Assembly (NCBI GenBank): GCA_016926235.1
Contig: JAFGOZ010000425.1
Location: forward strand, 19,637-83,636
Source of the DNA: Bacteroidales bacterium
GTDB lineage: Bacteria; Bacteroidota; Bacteroidia; Bacteroidales; UBA10428
Direction: 5' to 3'
DNA length: 64,000 nucleotides
The translations under genes and the position numbers were made by a program. Each line of letters begins with the position of its first letter. Positions within the stretch are counted from its first letter, which is position 1. Under the pieces are notes generated by a model. That model searched no databases. It saw nothing but the letters and a program-made list of their open reading frames with translations, and was not told where the DNA came from. Positions 52,958-61,191 of this stretch are shown here, one piece after another.

Positions 52958-53935
52958 ATGTCGGAGATAAAAAACATTCAAAAACCTGTTGATGATGAAA
53001 TAAAGAAATTTCAGATCTATTTTAAAAACTCGATGAAATCTGATGTTCCGTTATTATCTCTGATCACTAATTATATAATCAAAAGAAAAGGTAAACAGTT
53101 ACGTCCTTTGTTTGTATTTTTATCGGCCAAAATGATTTCGCGGGAAACACAGGAAGCAACCTATACTGCCGCTGCCATGATTGAGTTATTGCACACTGCT
53201 TCTCTTATTCATGATGATGTAGTAGATGAATCCTTTGAGCGAAGAGGTTTTTTTTCAATTAATGCATTATGGAAATCAAAGCTGGCTGTTCTATTTGGAG
53301 ATTTTTTACTGGCAAAAGGTTTACTTATATCTATCGAAAATAACCAATATCAGTTACTTCAATTACTTTCTGATGCTGTAAAGCAAATGTCGGAAGGAGA
53401 AATATACCAGATACAAAAAACCCGGAAATTAAATATCACTGAAGAAGAATATTTTGATATCATTACGCGTAAAACTGCATCACTGTTTGCAGCGTGTACA
53501 TCGTGTGGTGCAACTTCTGCAAAAGGAACACCTGGACAAATTGAAAAGATGAAACAATTTGGAATGTTTGCCGGCATTGCTTTTCAAATAAAAGACGATT
53601 TGTTTGATTACCTTCCAAAAGGAAAGATAGGAAAACCTGTGGCAAACGACATTAAAGAGAAAAAATTGACACTCCCCTTGATTCACACTTTAAACAGCCT
53701 GCCAAAATCTGAAAGAAAAGAGATAATAAGAACCATACGACACGACAACAAGAACTTGAAAAAAGTACAGAAAATCATTGATATGGTTATGCAAAACGGA
53801 GGCTATAACTATGCCACCCAAAAAATGATAGAGTATCATAATAAAGCCCTGGAAATTTTAAAGGATTTTGAAGATAATACTGCGAAACAATCACTTATTC
53901 AATTAGTTGATTATTTAATTAATCGTTCAAAATGA
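52958..53935 (+). CDS. Polyprenyl (trans-long-chain) diphosphate synthase
   Basis: The protein has 325 residues from the ATG at 52958 (MSEIKNIQKP). The first Asp-rich motif is DDVVD (86-90) in LLHTASLIHDDVVDE, with the usual KGKQLRP upstream and GDFLLAKG after. The second motif is DDLFD in AFQIKDDLFDY. The family makes octaprenyl to solanesyl diphosphate for menaquinone side chains; the chain length is not readable. It is a single gene, convergent with uvrC. Confidence 0.92.
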   Translation: MSEIKNIQKPVDDEIKKFQIYFKNSMKSDVPLLSLITNYIIKRKGKQLRPLFVFLSAKMISRETQEATYTAAAMIELLHTASLIHDDVVDESFERRGFFSINALWKSKLAVLFGDFLLAKGLLISIENNQYQLLQLLSDAVKQMSEGEIYQIQKTRKLNITEEEYFDIITRKTASLFAACTSCGATSAKGTPGQIEKMKQFGMFAGIAFQIKDDLFDYLPKGKIGKPVANDIKEKKLTLPLIHTLNSLPKSERKEIIRTIRHDNKNLKKVQKIIDMVMQNGGYNYATQKMIEYHNKALEILKDFEDNTAKQSLIQLVDYLINRSK

Positions 53936-53947
53936 TTATTTTGCATT

Positions 53948-55744
53948 TTACTTGCGAAAGTATTTAAAAATAATCATTGCTTTTGCACTTCCAATAACTT
54001 CAGATAATTCTTCCTGTGATTTGGACTTTATAACAGCAATCGTCTTGTACTTTTCATATAATTTCTTTTTTGTACTCTCCCCGATTCCATCTATCTTATC
54101 AAGTTCTGATGATATAAATGTTTTGGATCTTTTATCCCGATGAAAAGTTATTCCAAAACGATGTGCTTCATTTCGTATCCGCTGGATTAATTTTAGGGTT
54201 TCTGAGTTTTTATCAAGATATATTGGAACCGAATCACCAGGAAAATATATTTCTTCGAGTCTTTTTGCAATGCCAATAATTGGGATTATTTTTCGCAATT
54301 TTAAATTATCAAGGCTTTTTAAAGCAGCATTTAATTGGCCTTTACCTCCATCAATAATAATAAGTTTTGGTAAATTTTCTTTTTCTCTTAACATTCTGTC
54401 ATATCTTCTAAAAACAATTTCTTCCATACTGGCATAATCATCTGGACCTTGAACTGTTTTAATATTATAATGCCGGTACTCCGACTTACTGGGTTTTCCA
54501 TAACGAAATACTACACATGATGCAACTGGATTTGTTCCCATAATATTGGAATTATCGAAACAATCGATATGATCAGGAATACTCTTCAGCTGTAAATCCT
54601 TTTTCATAGTTTCCATTACACGCTGATCCCTTGTTTGAAAGTATTTCTGTTCACTGTCTTTCTGTATCATCTTGTCAATAAGCATTTGCTTGGCATTCCT
54701 GTCAGCAAGCTCCAACAGTCTTTTTTTATCTCCACGTATGGGTATAGTTATAGTATATTCGCTAAAAAATTCTGAAATATCAAAAGGAACAATCAATTCT
54801 TTTGATTCTGAATTTACTTTGCTGCGAATATCTGCAATAGCCAGTGCCAGTAGTTCTTCCCTGCTTTCATCCAGCTTTTTCTTAATTTCCACTGAATGAG
54901 TTTGCAATAATGCTCCATTTACTACCCTTAAATAATTTACAATTGCATATTTTTCATTATCCTTGATTGAAAACACATCAACATTATGAATAGCGGGATT
55001 TACAATGGTAGATTTACTCCTGAATTTGTTTAATAACTGGATCTTTTGTTTCATATTATTTGCTTCTTCGAACCGAAATTCCGATGCAAATTGATCCATT
55101 AAAGATTTTAAATGATCTAAAACGCTTGATAAATTACCTCTTAAAATATTCTCAATATCTTTTATACCATTATCATAATTCTCTTTTGACTGAAGTCCGA
55201 TACAAGGAGCATTGCAATTTCCTATATGATATTCCAGGCAAGCTTTAAACTTATTCTCAGCAATATTTTTCTCAGACAAATTAAACGTGCAAGTCCTAAT
55301 TTTATGAATCTGTTGAATAAATTCTAAAATAGTTCGTACCATTTTAGCAGAAGTATAGGGTCCATAGTATTTTGAGCCATCTTTTATAATATTTCGGGTT
55401 ATAAAAACACGCGGAAAGTGTTCATTTTTAATGCAAATCCAGGGATATGTTTTATCATCCTTTAGTTGTACATTATATCGTGGTTGATGCTTTTTTATTA
55501 AATTATTTTCAAGAAGCAAAGCATCTGATTCATTTTGCACAATAGTATATTCAACATTTGAAATTTTACTTACAAGAACACGAATTTTATTATCATAATT
55601 TTTAGTAAAATATGAACTTACCCGCTTTTTTAAGTTTTTAGCTTTACCAATATATAGAATATCCCCTTCGTAATCAATAAACTTATAAATACCCGGTTTC
55701 CCAGGTAAGTTTTTTACCTTTTCATATATTTCATTGCCTTTCAA
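53948..55744 (-). CDS. uvrC: Excinuclease ABC subunit C
   Basis: The 598-residue protein has the GIY-YIG nuclease at about 12-95 (LPGKPGIYKFIDYEGDILYI, GKAKNLKKRVSSYF), a UVR motif near 205-240 (RFEEANNMKQKIQLL), the RNase H-like second nuclease domain (IDCFDNSNIMGTNPVASCVV, LIIIDGGKGQLNAAL) and a C-terminal helix-hairpin-helix (LDKIDGIGESTKKKLYEKYK). It makes both incisions in nucleotide excision repair. The only start that keeps the conserved N-terminus is TTG at 55744. It is the last gene of the leftward core cluster. Confidence 0.96.
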   Translation of the reverse strand: MKGNEIYEKVKNLPGKPGIYKFIDYEGDILYIGKAKNLKKRVSSYFTKNYDNKIRVLVSKISNVEYTIVQNESDALLLENNLIKKHQPRYNVQLKDDKTYPWICIKNEHFPRVFITRNIIKDGSKYYGPYTSAKMVRTILEFIQQIHKIRTCTFNLSEKNIAENKFKACLEYHIGNCNAPCIGLQSKENYDNGIKDIENILRGNLSSVLDHLKSLMDQFASEFRFEEANNMKQKIQLLNKFRSKSTIVNPAIHNVDVFSIKDNEKYAIVNYLRVVNGALLQTHSVEIKKKLDESREELLALAIADIRSKVNSESKELIVPFDISEFFSEYTITIPIRGDKKRLLELADRNAKQMLIDKMIQKDSEQKYFQTRDQRVMETMKKDLQLKSIPDHIDCFDNSNIMGTNPVASCVVFRYGKPSKSEYRHYNIKTVQGPDDYASMEEIVFRRYDRMLREKENLPKLIIIDGGKGQLNAALKSLDNLKLRKIIPIIGIAKRLEEIYFPGDSVPIYLDKNSETLKLIQRIRNEAHRFGITFHRDKRSKTFISSELDKIDGIGESTKKKLYEKYKTIAVIKSKSQEELSEVIGSAKAMIIFKYFRK

Positions 55745-55750
55745 AACATT

Positions 55751-56287
55751 CTAATATGATATAATTGGATATACTTCAATATCATTTCCTAATACTTCTC
55801 TTCCTTTAAGAAATGTTAATTCACAAATGAAATTTACATAAATTTTCTTAACTCCAAACTCTTTTATCATTTCAATTGCAGCATTCATTGTTCCGCCTGT
55901 TGCAAGAACATCATCATGCAAAAGAACAATATCATTAGGGGATATTGCATCTGAATGAATTTCAATTTTATCCGATCCATATTCCAATGCATAGGTTTTA
56001 GAATATACTTTCCCTGGTAATTTACCCTTTTTACGAATAGGTACAAATCCAACCTTAAGTTTATTGGCCACTGAACCTGCAGTAATAAAACCTCTTGCTT
56101 CAATTCCTACAACCTTAGTAATTCCGTTATTCTTATAATAATTTGTTATATGGTTTGTAAGTAAATTAAAAATATCCCCGTTTCCAAAAAGAGTTGTAAG
56201 ATCTTTAAAAACAATACCTTCTTTAGGAAAATCTTTTATGTCGCGAATACTTGCTTTTACTTTATTTATAAATTCAATGTTTTTCAT
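55751..56287 (-). CDS. apt: Adenine phosphoribosyltransferase
   Basis: The protein has 178 residues: VKASIRDIKDFPKEGIVFKD at the start, GIEARGFITAGSVA, and the PRPP loop VLLHDDVLATGGTMNAAIE. It salvages adenine to AMP in the cytoplasm. It lies 6 bases upstream of uvrC and about 125 bases after mnmG. Confidence 0.96.
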   Translation of the reverse strand: MKNIEFINKVKASIRDIKDFPKEGIVFKDLTTLFGNGDIFNLLTNHITNYYKNNGITKVVGIEARGFITAGSVANKLKVGFVPIRKKGKLPGKVYSKTYALEYGSDKIEIHSDAISPNDIVLLHDDVLATGGTMNAAIEMIKEFGVKKIYVNFICELTFLKGREVLGNDIEVYPIISY

Positions 56288-56395
56288 TTAGAAAGGTCTA
56301 ATATGTTAATAATGAAAATAATATTTAGTATTTTATTTAATTTTATCTTCTATAAATGTTTATAACTTGTTAGTTTATAAAGAAATATTTTAAAT

Positions 56396-56411
56396 TGTTC
56401 CACGTGGAACA
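56396..56411. promoter_or_regulatory. parS: parS centromere-like site
   Basis: TGTTCCACGTGGAACA is a perfect 16-bp palindrome, extended by AAT/ATT flanks to 22 bp (56393-56414). It matches the bacterial parS consensus TGTTtCACGTGaAACA with the compensated C/G change reported for this phylum. It overlaps the mnmG stop codon. ParB should bind here to start chromosome segregation, and such sites cluster near oriC. Confidence 0.8.
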
Positions 56412-56412
56412 A

Positions 56413-58293
56413 TTATCTTCCCAGTTTTATTAATAAAATGTTAATATCTGAGGGTGAAACACCGGGTATTCTGGATGCTTGACCAATAGTCTTAGGCTTG
56501 ATAGCATTTAATTTTTGTCTTGCCTCTGTAGAAATAGAATTTATTGACAAAAAATTAAAATCATCAGCGAGACGAATATTTTCTAACCTTTTTATTTTCT
56601 CTGCAACAATTCTTTCTCTTTCAATATATCCCGAATATTTTGTTTCAATTTCTGCTGATTCAATGATTTCATCAGAATGATCCAAATTTATAAGATCTGA
56701 TAAGATCTTAGGATTAATAAATTTCAAAAAATCCTTTAAATCCATTTCCGGTCGTATTATTAATCTCTCAATTCTCGTTGGTTCTTTTATAGCTGCAGAA
56801 TTTCTACTTTCCAGATATGAATTAATCTGCTCAGGAGTTACATTGGTGTTTCTTGCGAATTTTAAAATTTCATTTCTATAATTCTTCTTTTCATTTAATT
56901 TATCCAATCTGCATTTTTTTGCTAATCCTAAATTATATGAAATTTCTGTTAACCTTTCGTCAGCATTATCCTGCCTTAGCAGAATCCTGTATTCGGCCCT
57001 TGAAGTAAACATTCTATATGGCTCATCAACTCCCTTTGTTACTAAATCATCAATTAATACTCCAATATATGCCTGATCCCTTTGTAAAATAAATCCATCT
57101 CGTTTATTTATTTTCAAATATGCGTTAATTCCAGCCATTAAGCCTTGTGCGGCAGCCTCTTCATATCCTGTAGTACCATTAATCTGACCAGCAAAAAACA
57201 AATTTTTTATTAATTTAGTTTCTAATGTGTGGTAAAGCTGATTTGGTGGATAATAATCATATTCGATAGCATAGCCAGGCCTAAAAATCTTTGCATTTTC
57301 TAAACCTGGAATTTTTCTTAAAGCTTCATACTGAATTTCCCAAGGAAGTGATGATGAAAAACCATTTATATAAAATTCTACTGTTTCATATCCTTCCGGT
57401 TCAATGAATAATTGATGTCTGTCCCTTTCATTAAATGTTACAAGTTTTGTCTCAATACTTGGGCAATATCTTGGACCAATTCCATCAATAGTACCATCAA
57501 ATAAAGGAGAATCCTTAAACCCTTCTTCTAATTTATCATGAACATCCTTACTGGTATAGGTAATGTAGCAACTTCTTCCTTGACAATCAATATCTTTTTC
57601 ATATATATATGAAAATCCCCGTTTCATCTCATCACCTTTTTGCTCTATCATTTTGCTAAAGTCAATTGAACGACCATCAATTCTCGCAGGTGTACCGGTT
57701 TTCATTCTCCCAACTTTAAATCCATAAGAAGATAGCTTCTCACTAATGCCAAATGAAGATTTATCGCCCATTCTTCCACCAGCAATCTGTGATTTCCCAA
57801 TATGCATCAATCCATTCAAAAAAGTACCATTAGTCAATATTACAACTTTCGCTTTTAAAGCTATACCAATCTCTGTCTTAACACCAGTAATTCTTCCCTC
57901 TTCAATTATTATATCATTAACTGTATCCTGTAATAAATCCAGATTTTTAGTACTTTCAAGTACTTTTCTCCACTCCAAAGTAAATATTGTTCTATCACAT
58001 TGTGCCCTTGGACTCCACATTGCAGGTCCCTTTGAACGATTAAGCATTCTAAATTGTATTAGGCTTTTATCTGTTACCAAAGCAGAATATCCTCCCATTG
58101 CATCAATTTCGCGAATAATTTGTCCTTTAGCAATCCCTCCCATCGCAGGATTACAAGACATTTGAGCTACTTTAGTAATGTCCATGGTAATAAGGAGAGT
58201 GCTTGCTCCCATATTGGCAGCTGCACAAGCAGCTTCACATCCTGCATGCCCACCCCCAACAACAATTACATCATAATCTAACGGTAATGACAC
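56413..58293 (-). CDS. mnmG: tRNA uridine-5-carboxymethylaminomethyl modification enzyme MnmG (GidA)
   Basis: The 626-residue protein is full length. The FAD motif is VIVVGGGHAGCEAACAAANM, followed by MSCNPAMGGIAKGQIIREID, GGRMGDKSSFGIS, MKTGTPARIDGRSIDF and NGTTGYEEAAAQGLMAGINA. The C-terminal helical domain ends SRIPGVSPSDINILLI. With MnmE it modifies U34 of tRNAs. The start is GTG at 58293, directly after the ybeY stop codon (TAA-GTG); no in-frame ATG precedes the FAD motif. Confidence 0.97.
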   Translation of the reverse strand: MSLPLDYDVIVVGGGHAGCEAACAAANMGASTLLITMDITKVAQMSCNPAMGGIAKGQIIREIDAMGGYSALVTDKSLIQFRMLNRSKGPAMWSPRAQCDRTIFTLEWRKVLESTKNLDLLQDTVNDIIIEEGRITGVKTEIGIALKAKVVILTNGTFLNGLMHIGKSQIAGGRMGDKSSFGISEKLSSYGFKVGRMKTGTPARIDGRSIDFSKMIEQKGDEMKRGFSYIYEKDIDCQGRSCYITYTSKDVHDKLEEGFKDSPLFDGTIDGIGPRYCPSIETKLVTFNERDRHQLFIEPEGYETVEFYINGFSSSLPWEIQYEALRKIPGLENAKIFRPGYAIEYDYYPPNQLYHTLETKLIKNLFFAGQINGTTGYEEAAAQGLMAGINAYLKINKRDGFILQRDQAYIGVLIDDLVTKGVDEPYRMFTSRAEYRILLRQDNADERLTEISYNLGLAKKCRLDKLNEKKNYRNEILKFARNTNVTPEQINSYLESRNSAAIKEPTRIERLIIRPEMDLKDFLKFINPKILSDLINLDHSDEIIESAEIETKYSGYIERERIVAEKIKRLENIRLADDFNFLSINSISTEARQKLNAIKPKTIGQASRIPGVSPSDINILLIKLGR

Positions 58294-58716
58294 TTATAAA
58301 GTATTTAGCAGTTTTAAATATTCATCCTCCTTCATTCTCATACCTGTTTCTTCATCTTCAGTTTTATCATCATATCCCATCATATGAAGTACACCATGTA
58401 TGATAACTCTGTTTAATTCAACTGCAAAATTAACACTATATTCTTTAGAATTCTCTAAAACTGTTTGATAACTTATATATAACTCTCCATTCAATTTATT
58501 CTCATTAGAATAATCAAATGTTATAATATCTGTTGAATAGTCTTTTCCCAAATAGGATCTATTAATTTCTACTAACTTTTCATCATTAACAAGTATTATA
58601 TTGATCTCTTCAGGTTTGAATATTTCCTTCTCACAAACTTTTTTTATCCAAATTTCTAATGAATGCTCGTCTTCAATCCGGTATGAAACATCATCATAAA
58701 AGAAAGTGATACACAA
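58294..58716 (-). CDS. ybeY: rRNA maturation endoribonuclease YbeY
   Basis: The protein has 140 residues: INIILVNDEKLVEINRSYLG, STDIITFDYS, and the metal motif HGVLHMMGYDDKTEDEE. In most bacteria the motif is HGxLHxxGYDH; here the third His is replaced (YDDK), a change also seen in Bacteroidetes relatives. The start appears to be TTG at 58716, two bases after the upstream stop, since no ATG is available before the conserved region. It acts in 16S rRNA 3' end maturation. Confidence 0.92.
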   Translation of the reverse strand: MCITFFYDDVSYRIEDEHSLEIWIKKVCEKEIFKPEEINIILVNDEKLVEINRSYLGKDYSTDIITFDYSNENKLNGELYISYQTVLENSKEYSVNFAVELNRVIIHGVLHMMGYDDKTEDEETGMRMKEDEYLKLLNTL

Positions 58717-58717
58717 A

Positions 58718-59116
58718 TTATTTTATATTAAATATTAACTCTACCAGACTACCCTCATCTGAAAATGAAATATTATCAGAAAGTTTTTGCATCAAGAATA
58801 TTCCCCTACCATTTATATTTTCTAAATTTTCAGGAGCCGTTGGATCTGGAATATTATTATAATCAAAACCCGGTCCCTGATCTTTTACTTGTACTCTAAG
58901 CTTGCTTTTGTCCAGAATAAATGCTACATCAACTTCTTTTGAGTTATCTTGCTTATTTCCGTGCATTATTGCGTTATTTACAGCTTCTAAAGAGGCTATC
59001 AACACATTACCATAAACTTCGCTTGTTAATTTATATTCTGCAGCAATGTCGTCTATTAGCTTCTCTATCTCTCGTAAACTTTCAATTTTCGATGGTATTT
59101 TAATACTCTTTTCCAT
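58718..59116 (-). CDS. RsbW-like ATP-binding protein (HATPase_c_2, anti-sigma kinase type)
   Basis: The protein has 132 residues from the ATG at 59116 (MEKSIKIPSK). GHKL ATPase motifs: N box ASLEAVNNAIMHGNK, G1 box VKDQGPGFDYNNIP, G2 region NGRGIFLMQKLSDNI. Such proteins phosphorylate STAS-domain antagonists and bind sigma factors in partner-switching systems. In this phylum the gene commonly sits in front of ybeY, but its target is unknown. The TPR-SpoIIE phosphatase at 39.8 kb would be the complementary activity, though no link is shown. Confidence 0.85.
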   Translation of the reverse strand: MEKSIKIPSKIESLREIEKLIDDIAAEYKLTSEVYGNVLIASLEAVNNAIMHGNKQDNSKEVDVAFILDKSKLRVQVKDQGPGFDYNNIPDPTAPENLENINGRGIFLMQKLSDNISFSDEGSLVELIFNIK

Positions 59117-59117
59117 T

Positions 59118-59222
59118 TTATTGTTTTGCAATAATAAAATCTAATTCTTTTAACGTATCTACCCTGTTTATGTTTCTAAATATATCAATATTTTCGTTAA
59201 TGCCCAATTTAATTGATAACAA
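59118..59222 (-). pseudogene. 34-codon reading frame coupled to the RsbW-like gene, possible gene remnant
   Basis: The frame runs from TTG 59222 to TAA 59118-59120 and the RsbW-like ATG follows after one base. Its end, IDIFRNINRVDTLKELDFII, loosely resembles the C-terminal helix of STAS or nucleotidyltransferase proteins. It may be the tail of a lost upstream gene (a STAS partner would make sense) or simply non-coding. Confidence 0.3.
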
Positions 59223-59224
59223 AA

Positions 59225-60418
59225 TTAATTACTCAACCATAATTCTGGATCAAGTTTAGTTAAATTTTCCCAAATTTCAACATGTAAAACTGTTTTATTA
59301 GCGTTTTTGTCCGTAAATACAGTTCCCAATTTATCCTTTGTTTTAACAGCTTGTCCTTGTTTCACGCTTATATTTATCAAATTCTGATAAACGGTATAAT
59401 ATTCTCCATGTTTAACAATTACCGTATAATTCGCACCTAAAATAGCAATTACTTTTGTCACTGTTCCATTAAATACAGCTCTTACATCAGAGCCTTGAAC
59501 AGTTGCAATATCAATCCCATTATTCCTTATTTTTATTTCAGGCAATACTGGATGTGGATGATCTCCAAATTTTTCAGTAACAATACCTCTTTCAGTTGGC
59601 CAAGGCAATTTCCCTTTATTGCTCTTAAAATCATTTGATAATAATTTTTCTTCGTGTGTAAGCTTAGTTGAAGGATTAGCAGATTTCCTCCTTTCTGCCT
59701 CGATTATCTTCCTTATTTCATTATCAAGATTCTGGGCAATTTTAACTTTTTCCTTTATTTCTTCTCTTAATTTTTCTTCTTCCTTACTCATTTTTGAAAT
59801 TTCTTCCGATTTATATCTCTTCTCCTTCTCAAGACTATTTTGTTCTCTAAATTTTTCATTTTTTAATTTTTCCTTTTCTGATTTATAGGCTTCTAAAGCC
59901 ACCAGACTTTCATGAATTACTTTCTGTGCTTTTACAATTACTTCAGCCTGCTGTTTACGATATTCTGAATATTGCTGCATATATTTCATTCGTCTGTATG
60001 CCTGATTAAAATTTTCAGAAGCCATTACAAACATCATTTTATCATAATACTTTGAATTTAAATATGCATAATAGACCATCTTTGCATATTCATTCTTAAG
60101 TTTCACCAGATCATCTTCTAAAGATTTTATTAATTCCCTGTTTTCTGCTATTTTTTCATCAACTTCAGCTATTTCAAGATTTATTGTTGAAATAATATCC
60201 TGGTGAGCATCAATTTTCTTTTCTAAAATTGATATTTTTTCTGTGGTGTTTACTTTATTCTGCTCAATTTCATCTAATAACCTTTTTGCATTCTCAATTT
60301 CATTATTGGCCCTATTTTTCTTCTCCTCCAATTCTTTCTTTGTCTGTGAAAAAATAATTTGATTACATAAAAATAAAAGTAACACTATATAAAAATATCT
60401 ATTCTTTCTTCTTATCAT
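59225..60418 (-). CDS. EnvC-like murein hydrolase activator (degenerate M23/LytM)
   Basis: The protein has 397 residues, a signal peptide (about 1-24), long coiled coils over about 25-270 (for example EIENAKRLLDEIEQNKVNTT), and a C-terminal LytM/M23 fold (about 285-397). The zinc ligands are degraded: the HxxxD motif reads NGIDIA with Asn in place of His, and the second motif is LHVEIW. It is therefore likely a regulator of cell-wall amidases, like EnvC, not a peptidase. Its ATG overlaps the stop of the DUF4292 gene (ATGA). Confidence 0.88.
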   Translation of the reverse strand: MIRRKNRYFYIVLLLFLCNQIIFSQTKKELEEKKNRANNEIENAKRLLDEIEQNKVNTTEKISILEKKIDAHQDIISTINLEIAEVDEKIAENRELIKSLEDDLVKLKNEYAKMVYYAYLNSKYYDKMMFVMASENFNQAYRRMKYMQQYSEYRKQQAEVIVKAQKVIHESLVALEAYKSEKEKLKNEKFREQNSLEKEKRYKSEEISKMSKEEEKLREEIKEKVKIAQNLDNEIRKIIEAERRKSANPSTKLTHEEKLLSNDFKSNKGKLPWPTERGIVTEKFGDHPHPVLPEIKIRNNGIDIATVQGSDVRAVFNGTVTKVIAILGANYTVIVKHGEYYTVYQNLINISVKQGQAVKTKDKLGTVFTDKNANKTVLHVEIWENLTKLDPELWLSN

Positions 60419-61191
60419 TCAATTATTTTTTTTTCATATTTTTCAGGAAACAAAATTGATGTCTCAACCTTCTCATTTAAGATTGTCTTTCCAAATTCAA
60501 CATTAATTGAAAAAACTTTCCCATCCAAATTTATCAATATGTTTAATGTTTCTATTACATCATTTTTGTTATAACCATAATCTGTGAGCAAAAATATTTT
60601 CCTTTCCTTATCCTCAGCAACCAATCTAATATTTTTAAAATTACTATTAATCACATTCTTTATATGAAGATTATTATTCAATCTGTCCATTACAAATATT
60701 CTTTCATCAGGATCACAAATACTTTCTAACTTAAACGCGTTTGATTGAAAATATTCCGGAATATTACCTATGATTATGTCCTGAATAGAATTAATGTCAT
60801 AAAATTCGAAATATTTCTTCTTGACTGCATTATCAGTAAGTATCCAAATTTTTTTATTAAATCTGTCAAAAAAATATGATGTATCAGGAAAAATGTATAA
60901 TCTTCCCAACTCTATTCCTAAACCAGGATTAACTGATACAATAATACAACTATCCCTTACAAATCTCATCCAACCATTTAAGTTCATTGAATTTGTCCCG
61001 TCAGAAAAATCAATTGAAATTTTTTGAAATTTTATTGTAGAATAAGTTAATTTATTACTCAATATTTCCCTAAGTACTTTTTTTTCTCTAACGTCACAAA
61101 TACTATAATCTACAATATCCTTTTGTATTTTACATGAATTAAAAATTAAGATAGCAATAATACCGTTGAGAATTAATATTCTATTTATCAT
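60415..61191 (-). CDS. DUF4292 lipoprotein (LolA-like fold)
   Basis: The protein has 258 residues from ATG 61191 (MINRILILNGIIAILIFNSC); TTG 61197 is also in frame. The lipobox is IFNSC. The rest is beta-rich (YSTIKFQKISIDFSDGTNSM, GLGIELGRLYIFPDTSYFFD), as in the DUF4292 family, whose fold resembles LolA/LolB. It may help lipoprotein transport or outer-membrane assembly; this is inference. It overlaps the upstream TPR gene by 11 bases and the downstream envC-like gene by 4. Confidence 0.82.
   Translation of the reverse strand: MINRILILNGIIAILIFNSCKIQKDIVDYSICDVREKKVLREILSNKLTYSTIKFQKISIDFSDGTNSMNLNGWMRFVRDSCIIVSVNPGLGIELGRLYIFPDTSYFFDRFNKKIWILTDNAVKKKYFEFYDINSIQDIIIGNIPEYFQSNAFKLESICDPDERIFVMDRLNNNLHIKNVINSNFKNIRLVAEDKERKIFLLTDYGYNKNDVIETLNILINLDGKVFSINVEFGKTILNEKVETSILFPEKYEKKIIE

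Noticed and set aside
56288..56395. AT-rich segment beside parS as a possible oriC
   Set aside because: No TTATCCACA-type DnaA boxes are visible and dnaA/dnaN are not in the window.
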